Of a stretch of DNA of 64,000 nt, positions 56,842-64,000 are shown piece after piece; position 1 is the stretch's first letter, and each line of letters opens with the position of its first letter. Under the pieces are notes generated by a model. That model had not been told where the DNA came from and did not search any database. It saw only the letters and a list, made by a program, of their open reading frames with translations. Source of the DNA: Thermoactinospora rubra (GTDB taxonomy: Bacteria > Actinomycetota > Actinomycetes > Streptosporangiales > Streptosporangiaceae). Made by a program: the position numbers and the translations under genes. The DNA is taken from positions 1-64,000 of the forward strand of contig NZ_MSZZ01000054.1 in the NCBI RefSeq assembly GCF_002093975.1, read 5' to 3'.

Positions 56842-57846
56842 CTACGTGTCAGCCGTCGCCCTGCGGCGGGCGGCGTAGGCCAGGCCGCTCGCGATCAGCA
56901 GCGTGATGCCCACGCCCACGATGCCCACGATCCACAGCGGGACGCCTTTGACCTCGCCGTACTCGGCCAGGCCCCAGGAGGCCAGCAGGTGGTCGGTGGC
57001 CCGGTCGATGAAGCCCTGCTGCTCGGCGACGTACTCCAGGCCGTCGGGGTGGGAGGAGGCGAAGTAGGACACCACGCTGGCCAGGATGAGCGTGACGCCC
57101 AGCCCGCCGAGGAGGAACGGCCCCGCTCCGCCCGAGCGCGCGGGAGCGGGGGCGTCGCCGACCGTGACGCTGCCCTCGGCGCCGCGCAGCACCAGGGCGG
57201 GGGCCAGGCCGCGGTAGCCGTACACCAGGTCGGGCCGGACGGCCAGCACGGTGCCGACGGTCACCGCGGTGATCAGGCCCTCGCCGATGCCGATGAGCAC
57301 ATGCACGCCGCCCATCGCGGCCGCCACGGACGCCACGTCGATCGGGGCGGTGCCGCCCAGCCAGAACAGCACCGTGAACGCCAGCGCCGAGGCGGGCACC
57401 GACAGCAGCGCGGCCAGGAAGGACGCCACGGTGATCGCGCCCTTGCCGCGGGCCACCCTGGTGACCGCGCGGAACACCGCCCAGCCGACCAGCACCGTGA
57501 CCAGGCCCATGAGCGTGATGTTGACGCCGAGGGCCGTCAGCCCCCCGTCGGCGAAGAACAGCGCCTGCACCAGCAGGACCACGGCCATGCACAACACGCC
57601 CGTATAGGGGCCGACGAGTATCGCCGCCAGCGCGCCGCCCAGCAGGTGGCCGCTGGTCCCGGCGGCGACGGGGAAGTTGAGCATCTGCACGGCGAAGATG
57701 AACGCCGCCACGAGCCCGGCCATCGGCGCGGTGCGGTCGTCGAGCTCGCGCCGGGCGCCACGCAGGCAGACGGCCACGCCCGCGGCGGCCACGACCCCGG
57801 TGGAGACGGAGACGGCGGCGGTGAAGAACCCATCAGGTACGTGCAC
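56842..57846 (-). CDS. cbiM: Cobalt/nickel-binding component, CbiM-CbiN fusion
   Basis: 334 residues. The amino end MHVPDGFF contains the metal site of CbiM/NikM (free amino group, His2), with a further His in GTSGHLLGG. After about 245 residues and a linker comes a CbiN/NikN-like unit with the PDGLEYVAEQQGF sequence and a last membrane helix, so M and N are fused. It selects Co2+ or Ni2+. The GTG at 57846 follows a -10 TAAGGT by six bases; no ribosome binding site exists, so leaderless. Confidence 0.92.
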   Translation of the reverse strand: MHVPDGFFTAAVSVSTGVVAAAGVAVCLRGARRELDDRTAPMAGLVAAFIFAVQMLNFPVAAGTSGHLLGGALAAILVGPYTGVLCMAVVLLVQALFFADGGLTALGVNITLMGLVTVLVGWAVFRAVTRVARGKGAITVASFLAALLSVPASALAFTVLFWLGGTAPIDVASVAAAMGGVHVLIGIGEGLITAVTVGTVLAVRPDLVYGYRGLAPALVLRGAEGSVTVGDAPAPARSGGAGPFLLGGLGVTLILASVVSYFASSHPDGLEYVAEQQGFIDRATDHLLASWGLAEYGEVKGVPLWIVGIVGVGITLLIASGLAYAARRRATADT

Positions 57847-57852
57847 GCACCT

Positions 57853-57890
57853 ACCTTAGGTCATGACATTGCACCTGCAAACTGGTGGCA
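57853..57890 (-). promoter_or_regulatory. cbiMQO promoter with Nur-box-like operator
   Basis: On the complement TTTGCA (57876-57881) and TAAGGT (57853-57858) are 17 bases apart, with the GTG start six bases after the -10. On the plus strand TGCAA-ACTGG-TGGCA (57876-57890) fits the Streptomyces Nur consensus tGCaa-N5-ttGCA with one difference, and a second palindrome TTGCA-CC-TGCAA (57869-57880) overlaps the -35. The gap to the next gene is too short for a cobalamin riboswitch. Confidence 0.55.
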
Positions 57891-57891
57891 A

Positions 57892-59790
57892 CTAGCGGAA
57901 AATCCGCCGGAGGATCACCCGGGGCGTCATCGCCCGCACCACCGTGCTCAGCCGTCCCTTGCCCGAGGTCGCGTACGGCCGGACCGACCGCAGGGCGGGC
58001 CCGTGCCACCAGCGCCGCCGCTCGGCCACCGTGCGCGCGGCCGTCTCGATCCTGAAGCGCGCGGGCGGCCCGCCCAGCTGCAGCTCGATGTAGGCGTCCC
58101 AGGTGCCCGGCGTCAGCCGCCCGACCGCCGGGCGGGCGGCGAACCCGCCGCCGGGCAGCCCCACCACGCGCTCCACCCGCTCGTGGCCGGTGCTGCGCTC
58201 GCGCCACACCAGCTGCCGCACGGCCGAGGCGGCGGGCGCGGCCCCGGTCACCGTGACCTGCCCGTCGAGCGCCAGCCGGTGCCCGAACGCCCAGCGCGCC
58301 CTGGTGATCCGCGCGCTGCCCGGCACGCTCAGCACGTGCCCGCCTACGTCGAGGCTGAGGTTCCCGCCCGTCCTGGTGAAGTACGGCAGCGCCACCACCT
58401 CGCCCACGAGCCGCGGGGACGGGCAGCGCAGCTCGGCCTCGCGGTCGGCGCCCAGCCTGCCGAGCCGCTGCACGCCCTCCAGCTCCACGGCCACCAGCAC
58501 GTCCCATACCCCGGAGGCCAGCTCGCCCGGCTCCAGGCGGGCCGTGAACGACTCCCCGTCGCGCTGGGCCGGCACGACGAGCTCGCGCCCGTGCTCGTTC
58601 CTGGCACGCAGCACCAGCGTGACCCCGTCGTGGTCGGCCATCCCGGCCAGCGACGCCGTACCGGAGACCACCAGCTTGTCGCCCTCCCAGCGCAGGCCGG
58701 TCAGGCGCCGCCGCAGGGCCGCGGCCTCGATCTGGGCCAGCCGTACCAGCCGGTCGATGTCCGCCAGGGCGGCCAGCCGCTGCCGGTCCGCCGAGGTCAG
58801 CCGCTCCCGCACGCCGGGGGTCAGCCACTGGTCGCACAGCGCGGCCACCTCCGCCGTGATCTCCTTGCGCCGCACCCCGTCGGCCGCCAGGAACGGCCCG
58901 CCGAGCTGGGCGAAGACGTCCAGCCTGAAGTGGCGGCGCAGCAGGTGGTCGCGCAGCGGGCCGGGCGCGACGTGGGCGGCCATGAGCTCGATCGGCTTCC
59001 TGATCATGGACAGCCAGGCGAGCGGGTCGCGGCTGCCCGGCTGCTGCATGATGCTGCTGCCGTCGGGCCTGGCGACCAGGTGGTAGCAGTCGTAGTCGGC
59101 GACCACCGAGATGGTCTCGGCGTGGCAGTAGGCGTGGACGGTGAACAGCAGGTCCTCCCCCACCCGCTGGTCCTCGCCGAACCTGATGCCGTGCCGCTCC
59201 AGCATGTCCCTGCGGAACAGCTTCCAGCAGCTGAGGCTGTTGTAGACCATGCTGTCGGCCAGCGTCACGCGCTCGGCGTTGCGCTGGAACATCGAGACCG
59301 GCGCCCTGCGGCCGTGCCCCGCGACCCGGCCCAGGACGATGTCGGAGCCGTTGCGGTCGGCGACCGCCACCATCCGCTCCAGCGCCTCCTCGCCGAGGTA
59401 GTCGTCGGCGTCGCAGAAGAAGACGTACCGGCCCGTGGCGTGCTCCAGCCCCACGTTGCGCGGGCGGCCGGGGAAGCCGGAGTGCTCCAGGTGGACGACC
59501 TTGACGATGCCGCGGTGGTAGGAGGCGTACAGGTCGAGCAGCTCGCCGCCGCCGTCGGTGGAGCCGTCGTCGACGACCACGATCTCCTTCTTCACCCGCT
59601 GGACGAGCGCCGCGGTCAGGCACCTGTCCAGGTACGGCTGGCAGTTGTGGACGGGGATGACGATGCTGACGTCGACCGCGTCAGGGCTGACGTCCGCCGT
59701 TGCCCGTGCCCGTTCTGTGTGATCCGCTTGAGGTCCTGTGCGATCCGCTTGAGAGTCATCCGGCCAACCAGCCACAGCGCGCCCCGTCAC
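57892..59790 (-). CDS. Family 2 glycosyltransferase with beta-rich carboxy-terminal half
   Basis: 632 residues. The GT-A domain (about 38-290) shows VSIVIPVHNCQPYLDRCL, IVVVDDGSTDGG, RNVGLEHATGRYVFFCDADDYL (DxD) and EDLLFTVHAY. The second half (about 340-610) is a repeated beta module (TSADRQ…, GDKLVVSGTASLAGMADHDG, ARWAFGHRLALDGQVTVTG) like those following glycosyltransferases that build teichoic or cell-wall polymers. No transmembrane segment. Start unclear: GTG 59790 overlaps a -10-like TAAGGT, so the GTG at 59775 is possible. Nucleotide sugar unknown. Confidence 0.83.
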   Translation of the reverse strand: MTGRAVAGWPDDSQADRTGPQADHTERARATADVSPDAVDVSIVIPVHNCQPYLDRCLTAALVQRVKKEIVVVDDGSTDGGGELLDLYASYHRGIVKVVHLEHSGFPGRPRNVGLEHATGRYVFFCDADDYLGEEALERMVAVADRNGSDIVLGRVAGHGRRAPVSMFQRNAERVTLADSMVYNSLSCWKLFRRDMLERHGIRFGEDQRVGEDLLFTVHAYCHAETISVVADYDCYHLVARPDGSSIMQQPGSRDPLAWLSMIRKPIELMAAHVAPGPLRDHLLRRHFRLDVFAQLGGPFLAADGVRRKEITAEVAALCDQWLTPGVRERLTSADRQRLAALADIDRLVRLAQIEAAALRRRLTGLRWEGDKLVVSGTASLAGMADHDGVTLVLRARNEHGRELVVPAQRDGESFTARLEPGELASGVWDVLVAVELEGVQRLGRLGADREAELRCPSPRLVGEVVALPYFTRTGGNLSLDVGGHVLSVPGSARITRARWAFGHRLALDGQVTVTGAAPAASAVRQLVWRERSTGHERVERVVGLPGGGFAARPAVGRLTPGTWDAYIELQLGGPPARFRIETAARTVAERRRWWHGPALRSVRPYATSGKGRLSTVVRAMTPRVILRRIFR

Positions 59791-60097
59791 CTTACGTTTC
59801 TGCGTGACTTCAGTATGTAACTACATCGTCGCTTCACGGGACCGTTTGGATGCCTTGGCGTACCGGGTTTTTCTAGGAAATGCCCATCCCCGACTTAAGT
59901 GGAAAAGTCCTGCTATCGTGGCACTTCATCTACTTGGCCAGGCGCCAGAACGGGCTTCAGGACTGGTGTTTTCCCTCCCGGGCGAAGAGAACCAACCCGG
60001 GGGGGAACAGTGCCCTACCCCCTGCCCTGCCGGGGTGATCCGGGCGAGAACATCGCGCGTCTACACTCAGGCAACCTTGACAGGGGAGGTGTCGGTC
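59791..60097. other. Intergenic region between divergent genes
   Basis: No gene is supported; an open frame crosses it but lacks protein character. The sequence is locally A/T-richer (59810-59930), as expected for divergent promoters. A possible -10 TACACT is at 60062-60067 on the plus strand; no confident -35 was found. Confidence 0.5.
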
Positions 60098-60427
60098 ATG
60101 GGAAGCAGTCTGGTGCGCTCAGCCGAGCACATCGTCTCTTCGGCGCGCCTTGCGGAACTCGAGGAGTGCTCCGCCTTGCTCCGCCGTACCCGCATGAGGG
60201 CGCAGGACATCGTCGACCAGGCACAGGCGCTGCTGCTCGAGGCCGAGCTGGAGGGCGAGCCCGAGCGCATCGCGGCCTGCGCCGACCAGTACGACCAGGC
60301 CCGCGCCGCCTACGCCAAGCTCCTCGACGCCTACCTCATCCTGCGCGGCCGCATCGCCGCGGAGCGCGCGACGCTCCGGATGTCTTGTCAGGCCGAGCCT
60401 GACGGACTAGTGTCAGGCCATGCTTGA
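60098..60427 (+). CDS. Small helical protein of unknown function
   Basis: 109 residues, nearly all helix: SSARLAELEECSALLRRTRM, AQDIVDQAQALLLEAELEGE and ARAAYAKLLDAYLILRGRIA suggest a coiled coil of two or three helices. No signal or membrane segment. GGGGAGG precedes the ATG. The stop lies eight bases inside the next gene, so translation of the two is coupled and a complex is plausible. I do not recognise the family. Confidence 0.7.
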   Translation: MGSSLVRSAEHIVSSARLAELEECSALLRRTRMRAQDIVDQAQALLLEAELEGEPERIAACADQYDQARAAYAKLLDAYLILRGRIAAERATLRMSCQAEPDGLVSGHA

Positions 60428-60803
60428 CAAAGACAGCATGCGCTGCTCGTTCTGCCAGAGCAAAGCCGCCGACGTCGAAAAACTGATCGCCGGGCCCGGC
60501 GTCTTCATCTGCGACCGCTGCGTCGGCCTGTGCACCGAGATCCTGGACTCCGAACGGCTCGCCTCGTCCACCTCCCAGCCCAAGCTGCCCATGTGGGAGA
60601 CCATGAGCGACGAGGAGATCCTCAACCACCTGCCCAACATCGTCGCCGTCCAGCGGCAGATCGAGGACAACCTGCGCGACTGGGTGGCGCACCTGCGGTC
60701 GCGCAACATCAGCTGGGAGCGCATCGGGGCGGCGCTGTCCATGTCGCGGCAGTCCGCCTGGGAACGCTTCAAGACCTCTCCCCCTGCGACCGGCGCCGAA
60801 TAA
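60420..60803 (+). CDS. ClpX-type zinc-finger protein with HTH-like carboxy terminus
   Basis: 127 residues. CSFCQSKAADVEKLIAGPG followed by VFICDRCVGLC is the C4 zinc-binding domain otherwise found at the amino end of ClpX, including the LIAGPG turn. No AAA+ domain follows; instead there is a helical segment (DEEILNHLPNIVAVQRQIED) and a helix-turn-helix-like end, SRNISWERIGAALSMSRQSA. It starts within the preceding gene. It may bind DNA or adapt substrates for the Clp system; both are inference. Confidence 0.8.
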   Translation: MLDKDSMRCSFCQSKAADVEKLIAGPGVFICDRCVGLCTEILDSERLASSTSQPKLPMWETMSDEEILNHLPNIVAVQRQIEDNLRDWVAHLRSRNISWERIGAALSMSRQSAWERFKTSPPATGAE

Positions 60804-60807
60804 CGGG

Positions 60808-60837
60808 TTGCCCCGGAAGATCGGGCCGGCCTAGCGT
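60808..60837 (+). promoter_or_regulatory. Promoter of the leader-ORF/MFS unit
   Basis: TTGCCC (60808-60813) and TAGCGT (60832-60837) are 18 bases apart, directly after the zinc-finger gene. The expected transcript starts near 60844 and has about 135 bases before the MFS start. Confidence 0.5.
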
Positions 60838-60872
60838 CACCGTGAACGACACGGCACGCGAGGAGGTCCCTC

Positions 60873-60908
60873 ATGTGCATGGCGAAGGTCCCGGCTTCGG
60901 CGCTGTAG
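60873..60908 (+). CDS. 11-codon leader peptide candidate
   Basis: ATG at 60873 with a consensus AGGAGG six bases upstream opens an 11-codon ORF, MCMAKVPASAL, ending at TAG. It lies in the leader of an MFS drug-exporter-like gene. Such short, well-translated ORFs before antibiotic resistance genes often control them by ribosome stalling. Peptide sequence matches nothing I recognise. Confidence 0.4.
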   Translation: MCMAKVPASAL

Positions 60909-60979
60909 ACCCTTCCCGTCCATCAGCTCCGGAGCAGACGCGGACCTGTTGACAGATCCCGCCAGCACAGGAGCTTTCT

Positions 60980-62191
60980 TTGCGTGCCTCCGTATCCGCG
61001 CGTCTGGGCGCGGACTTCCACAAGCTGTGGACCGCCAGCGCGGTCTCCAACCTGGGCGACGGCGTCACCATGGCCGCCGGTCCCCTGCTCGTCTCCACCC
61101 TCACCGGCGACCCGGTGCTGGTCGCCGGCGCCGGACTGGCGCACCAGCTGCCGTGGCTGGTGTTCTCGCTCGCCGGCGGCGCCGTCGCGGACCGGGTCGA
61201 CCGCCGCCGGCTCATCCTCCTGGCCGACCTCGCCCGCGGGGCGGTCATGGCGGCTCTCGCCCTGGCCGTCCTGATGGGCACGGTCTCGATCCCCGTCCTG
61301 TATGCCGTGTTCTTCGTCCTCGGCGCGTGCGAGACGCTCGCGGACACCGCGGCGGCCGGGCGGCTGCCCTCGATCGTGCCGTCCGAGCTGCTGCCGCAGG
61401 CGAACGCCCGGCTGGAGGCGACGTTCACGGTGATCAACATGTGGCTGGCCAAGCCGTTCGGCGCCTGGCTGTTCGCGGTGGCCGCCGCCGCGCCCTTCGG
61501 GCTCAACGCGGCCACCTTCGTCATCGCCGCCCTCGCGGCCTGGACGATGAAGCCCCCCGCGACCGCACACCGTTCCTCCGCCAGCGGCGCCGGCGCTCTG
61601 GTGGCCGACATCCGGGAGGGCGTCCGCTGGCTGTGGCGCCACCGCACCCTCCGCACCCTGGCGCTGACCATGGGCGCCATGCAGGTCCCCTTCTTCGCTG
61701 CCTTCGCCACTTTCGTCCTGTACGCCAAGGAACGGCTGGGCGTGAGCGACGCCGGGTTCGGGATCCTGCTGACGTCCTCCGGCGTCGGGGCCCTCGCCGG
61801 CTCCGTCGTGGCGCCGCGGCTCCAGGCCGCCTTCCGCCCCGCCGTACTCCTGCGAACCGGGCTCCTCGTCGAATGCGGCACCCACCTCGTCCTGGCGATC
61901 ACCACGAACGCCTGGGTGGCCGGGGCGACACTGGTGGTGTTCAGCGTCCACGCCATGGTGTGGGGCGCGGTCGTCGCCACGGTGCGCCAGCGGTCGGTGC
62001 CCGACCGGCTCCAGGGGCGGGTGAAGGGCGCCTACAGCCTCCTCGACGTGACGGGCATGGCCGCCGGCACCCTGCTCGGCGGCTTCCTGGCGCGCGCTTT
62101 GGGGCTTGCTGGGCCGTACTGGATCGCCTTCATCACGACAGCGGCAATCATCACTTTTGCGGGGAAAGCAGTAAACCGCTGTGACTCGTGA
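60980..62191 (+). CDS. MFS transporter (DHA3-type exporter)
   Basis: 403 residues, about twelve transmembrane helices. LAGGAVADRVDRRRLILLADL is the loop motif after helix 2, and ETLADTAAAGRLPSIVPSELL and RQRSVPDRLQGRVKGAYSLLD are typical of the macrolide-exporter-like (MefA/DHA3) branch. The start is TTG at 60980 with AGGAG six bases before it; no ATG or GTG lies at a better place. Drug specificity cannot be read. It is preceded by an 11-codon ORF. Confidence 0.88.
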   Translation: MRASVSARLGADFHKLWTASAVSNLGDGVTMAAGPLLVSTLTGDPVLVAGAGLAHQLPWLVFSLAGGAVADRVDRRRLILLADLARGAVMAALALAVLMGTVSIPVLYAVFFVLGACETLADTAAAGRLPSIVPSELLPQANARLEATFTVINMWLAKPFGAWLFAVAAAAPFGLNAATFVIAALAAWTMKPPATAHRSSASGAGALVADIREGVRWLWRHRTLRTLALTMGAMQVPFFAAFATFVLYAKERLGVSDAGFGILLTSSGVGALAGSVVAPRLQAAFRPAVLLRTGLLVECGTHLVLAITTNAWVAGATLVVFSVHAMVWGAVVATVRQRSVPDRLQGRVKGAYSLLDVTGMAAGTLLGGFLARALGLAGPYWIAFITTAAIITFAGKAVNRCDS

Positions 62192-62218
62192 GGCGTCTCA
62201 CCATCAGGGAGGCCCACC

Positions 62219-62326
62219 ATGCAGGTCGTCGACGGCCTCGCGGCGCCCGACCTCGCCGAGCTCCGTCTCGAGCTCGTCCTGATCGCGGCGCTGCATGAGG
62301 AGGCAGAGCGGCTAGCCGCCGAATGA
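62219..62326 (+). CDS. Small acidic amphipathic protein (35 residues)
   Basis: MQVVDGLAAPDLAELRLELV and onward to HEEAERLAAE forms one long acidic helix. AGGGAGG stands before the ATG and a 16-bp terminator follows the stop directly, so it is almost certainly a translated unit behind the MFS gene. Family unknown; it is too short for standard gene lists. Confidence 0.55.
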   Translation: MQVVDGLAAPDLAELRLELVLIAALHEEAERLAAE

Positions 62327-62330
62327 ACGG

Positions 62331-62369
62331 GCTCCAGCTCCCCGGGCCCCCATCCCGGGGAGCTGGAGC
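62331..62369 (+). terminator. Terminator after the 35-residue ORF
   Basis: A perfect 16-bp hairpin (62331-62346 and 62354-62369, seven-base loop) begins four bases after the stop codon. No T-run follows. Confidence 0.75.
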
Positions 62370-62523
62370 AGGGGGAGCATCGGCAGCCGAAGTGCCACCT
62401 ACTCGCACGTCGAGGATCTCCCCGGGGTTCATGGGGTTACCCGACTGGCACCAAAAGGACAGGCCGGAAGAGCTCCCCGAAGGCGCCTGCCGCTCGCGCC
62501 CGGCCGCGGGCTAGCCTGGCGGG

Positions 62524-63078
62524 ATGGGCATCACCGCTGGCAGCTACACGCTGGGGCCCGAGTCCGGGCGGCTCCTGGTCAAGACGACACGCACCGGGTT
62601 CGGCGCGAAGGCCGGGCACGACCTCACCATCGAGGCCACCCGCTGGCGCGGCGAGGCCACGCTCGACCCCGCCGACCCGGCCGCCTGCTCGGTGAGCGTC
62701 GAGATCGACGCCGGATCGCTGGCGGTCCGCGAGGGAACCGGCGGCGTCAAGCCGCTGACCGGCTCCGACCGCCAGGACATCGAGAAGATCATTCGCGAGA
62801 AGATCCTGCACAGCGACCGGCACCCGGCGATCACGTTCCGGTCGGCACGGGTCGAGGGGACCGCGGAGTCGTTCCGCGTCGAAGGGGATCTCACCATCGT
62901 CGGCGTGACGCGCCCCGTCACGGTGCAGGGCTCGCTGTCGGAGGACCGCGCCCGCGGCTCGGCCACCGTCGTGCAGTCCCGGTGGGGGATCCGGCCCTAT
63001 TCGGCGTTCTTCGGCGCGCTCAAGCTCAACGACGAGGTCGAGGTGCACGTCGAGGCCGATCTCGTCCCGAAGCGGTGA
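62524..63078 (+). CDS. YceI-family lipid-binding-fold protein
   Basis: 184 residues without a signal peptide, so cytoplasmic. SYTLGPESGRLLVKTTRTGFGAKAGHDLTIE at the start and HSDRHPAITFRSARVEG, LTIVGVTRPVTVQG later are the YceI signature. The lipocalin-like barrel of YceI binds isoprenoids or fatty amides. -10-like TAGCCT (62512-62517) ends six bases before the ATG, with no ribosome binding site: probably leaderless. Confidence 0.9.
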   Translation: MGITAGSYTLGPESGRLLVKTTRTGFGAKAGHDLTIEATRWRGEATLDPADPAACSVSVEIDAGSLAVREGTGGVKPLTGSDRQDIEKIIREKILHSDRHPAITFRSARVEGTAESFRVEGDLTIVGVTRPVTVQGSLSEDRARGSATVVQSRWGIRPYSAFFGALKLNDEVEVHVEADLVPKR

Positions 63079-63105
63079 CCGCGCTGGGCTGGGCGACGCC
63101 GCTTA

Positions 63106-63939
63106 TCAGCCGGCCTCGACGGTCAGGGAGGCGACCTCGGCGGCGGACAGCCTGATCGCCGCGGCGGCGACGTTGTCCTCCAGGTGTGACACCGATCCGG
63201 TGCCCGGGATCGGCAGCATCGACGGCGACCGGGCCAGCAGCCAGGCGAGCACGACCTGCCGCGGCGTCACGCCGTGGCGCCGCGCGATCTCGGCCACGAG
63301 CCGGTTGCCGCCGAGGTCCTGGATCGGCGCCCACGGCAGGAAGGCCATCCCCTCCTGCTCGCACAGGTCGACCAGCGACTCCGACCTGCGATCGCCGAGG
63401 TTGTAGCGGTTCTGGATCGACACGACGGGGGTGAGCCGCTGCGCGCGCCGCAGCTGCTCCTCGGTGACGTTGGACAGGCCGATGTGCCGGATCTTGCCCT
63501 GCTCCCTGAGCGTGACGAGCGCGCCGATCGAGTCCTCCAGCGGCACCGCCGGGTCGGGCCGGTGGAACTGGTAGAGCGGAATCCGGTCGAGCCTGAGCCG
63601 CCGCAGGCTTCCCTCGCAGGCCTCGATCAGGTGCTCCGGCCGGCCGTTGACCGGCCACCGTCCAGGCCCAGTACGCTCAAGGCCGCCCTTGGTCGCGATC
63701 ACGAGATCGTCCGGGTACGGGTGGAGCGCCTCGGCGATGAGCTCCTCGCTGACGTGGGGGCCGTAGGAGTCGGCGGTGTCGATGAAGTTCACGCCGAGCT
63801 CGATCGCGCGGCGCAACACCGCCTTCGCCTCGCCGCGGTCGGCGGGCGGGCCCCAGATGCCCTCGCCGGTGAGCCGCATCGCGCCGAAGCCCAGACGGTT
63901 GACCGTCAGGTCACCGCCCACGTCGATCGTGCCGGCCAT
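63106..63939 (-). CDS. Aldo/keto reductase
   Basis: 277 residues from the ATG at 63939. The catalytic set is visible: Asp and Tyr in NFIDTADSYG, Lys in VIATKGG, His in YQFHRPDP; NADP contacts in PIPGTGSVSHLEDN. This subgroup reduces aldehydes or ketones of unknown identity. Homology begins at GGDLTVNRLGFGAMRLTG, so I prefer ATG 63939; the frame is open to an ATG at 63999 at the window edge and could start there or beyond. Confidence 0.9.
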   Translation of the reverse strand: MAGTIDVGGDLTVNRLGFGAMRLTGEGIWGPPADRGEAKAVLRRAIELGVNFIDTADSYGPHVSEELIAEALHPYPDDLVIATKGGLERTGPGRWPVNGRPEHLIEACEGSLRRLRLDRIPLYQFHRPDPAVPLEDSIGALVTLREQGKIRHIGLSNVTEEQLRRAQRLTPVVSIQNRYNLGDRRSESLVDLCEQEGMAFLPWAPIQDLGGNRLVAEIARRHGVTPRQVVLAWLLARSPSMLPIPGTGSVSHLEDNVAAAAIRLSAAEVASLTVEAG

Positions 63940-64000
63940 GCCGGCGTGCACGGGCTCGGGCCGGCCGTGCCGGCGCGAGGGAGCGTCTGGCGTCCCCATC

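Noticed and set aside
57847..57891. Cobalamin riboswitch before cbiM
   Set aside because: Only 45 bases separate the genes, far less than the aptamer needs, and no B12 box is visible.
59804..60097. Longer amino terminus for the helical protein at 60098
   Set aside because: The upstream frame crosses a promoter-like A/T-rich region and has no protein character, while ATG 60098 has a strong ribosome binding site.

Overview
The window is high-GC actinobacterial chromosome, most like Streptosporangiaceae (Nonomuraea or a relative). The evidence is strong G/C third-position bias, GTG and TTG starts, leaderless-looking promoters, and the order secE-nusG-rplK-rplA-lipoprotein-rplJ-rplL-mkl-rpoB. 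The genus is an inference; no rRNA is present.

1-9.9 kb (all minus strand): the ribosomal/transcription block. It runs leftward from tRNA-Trp through secE, nusG, rplK, rplA, an LppX/LprG-type lipoprotein, rplJ (with a leader and attenuator) and rplL. Then come a wrecked ArnT-like glycosyltransferase, a GNAT enzyme, the Mce ATPase mkl and two Mce-associated proteins. The first ten codons of rpoB lie at the left edge behind two tandem promoters.

10-20 kb: aspartate aminotransferase; a TnpB element with a divergent tnpA remnant and a structured 3' end; adenosine deaminase; an ECF sigma factor with a membrane partner; an ATPase-LuxR regulator; a methyltransferase; a divergent tautomerase/HxlR pair with a palindrome in the promoter; and a RibD-C reductase.

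20-27 kb: a large acyl-CoA dehydrogenase, a sugar-type ABC importer (binding protein and two permeases, no ATPase) and a thiolase.

27-32.2 kb: a small secreted protein, then a minus-strand array of two substrate-sortase modules. Each surface protein is followed directly by a class F-like sortase. Both surface proteins end in the same non-canonical sorting signal, TPxGG[AV]ETG. A 216-residue protein of unknown function closes the array.

32.2-34.5 kb: a scar of broken accessory genes: an ImmA/IrrE peptidase with a frameshifted PIN-like gene, a divergent small HTH protein, and two gene fragments meeting head to head near 33960.

34.6-46.8 kb: two PAS-GAF-SpoIIE phosphatases, an acyl-CoA dehydrogenase, a 54-residue membrane protein, sulfatase, sulfotransferase, an alpha/beta hydrolase, a DtxR/IdeR regulator, a UdgX-type uracil-DNA-binding protein, an MFS exporter and pdxH.

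47-64 kb: citrate synthase; an 850-residue membrane protein with an extracellular type I ligand-binding domain; serC; a UPF0114-like membrane protein; rhomboid protease; enoyl-CoA hydratase plus short-chain dehydrogenase; a STAS protein; a cbiMQO cobalt/nickel importer with a Nur-box-like site; a family 2 glycosyltransferase; a coiled-coil protein coupled to a ClpX-type zinc-finger/HTH protein; an MFS transporter behind an 11-codon leader ORF; a 35-codon ORF; YceI; and an aldo/keto reductase.
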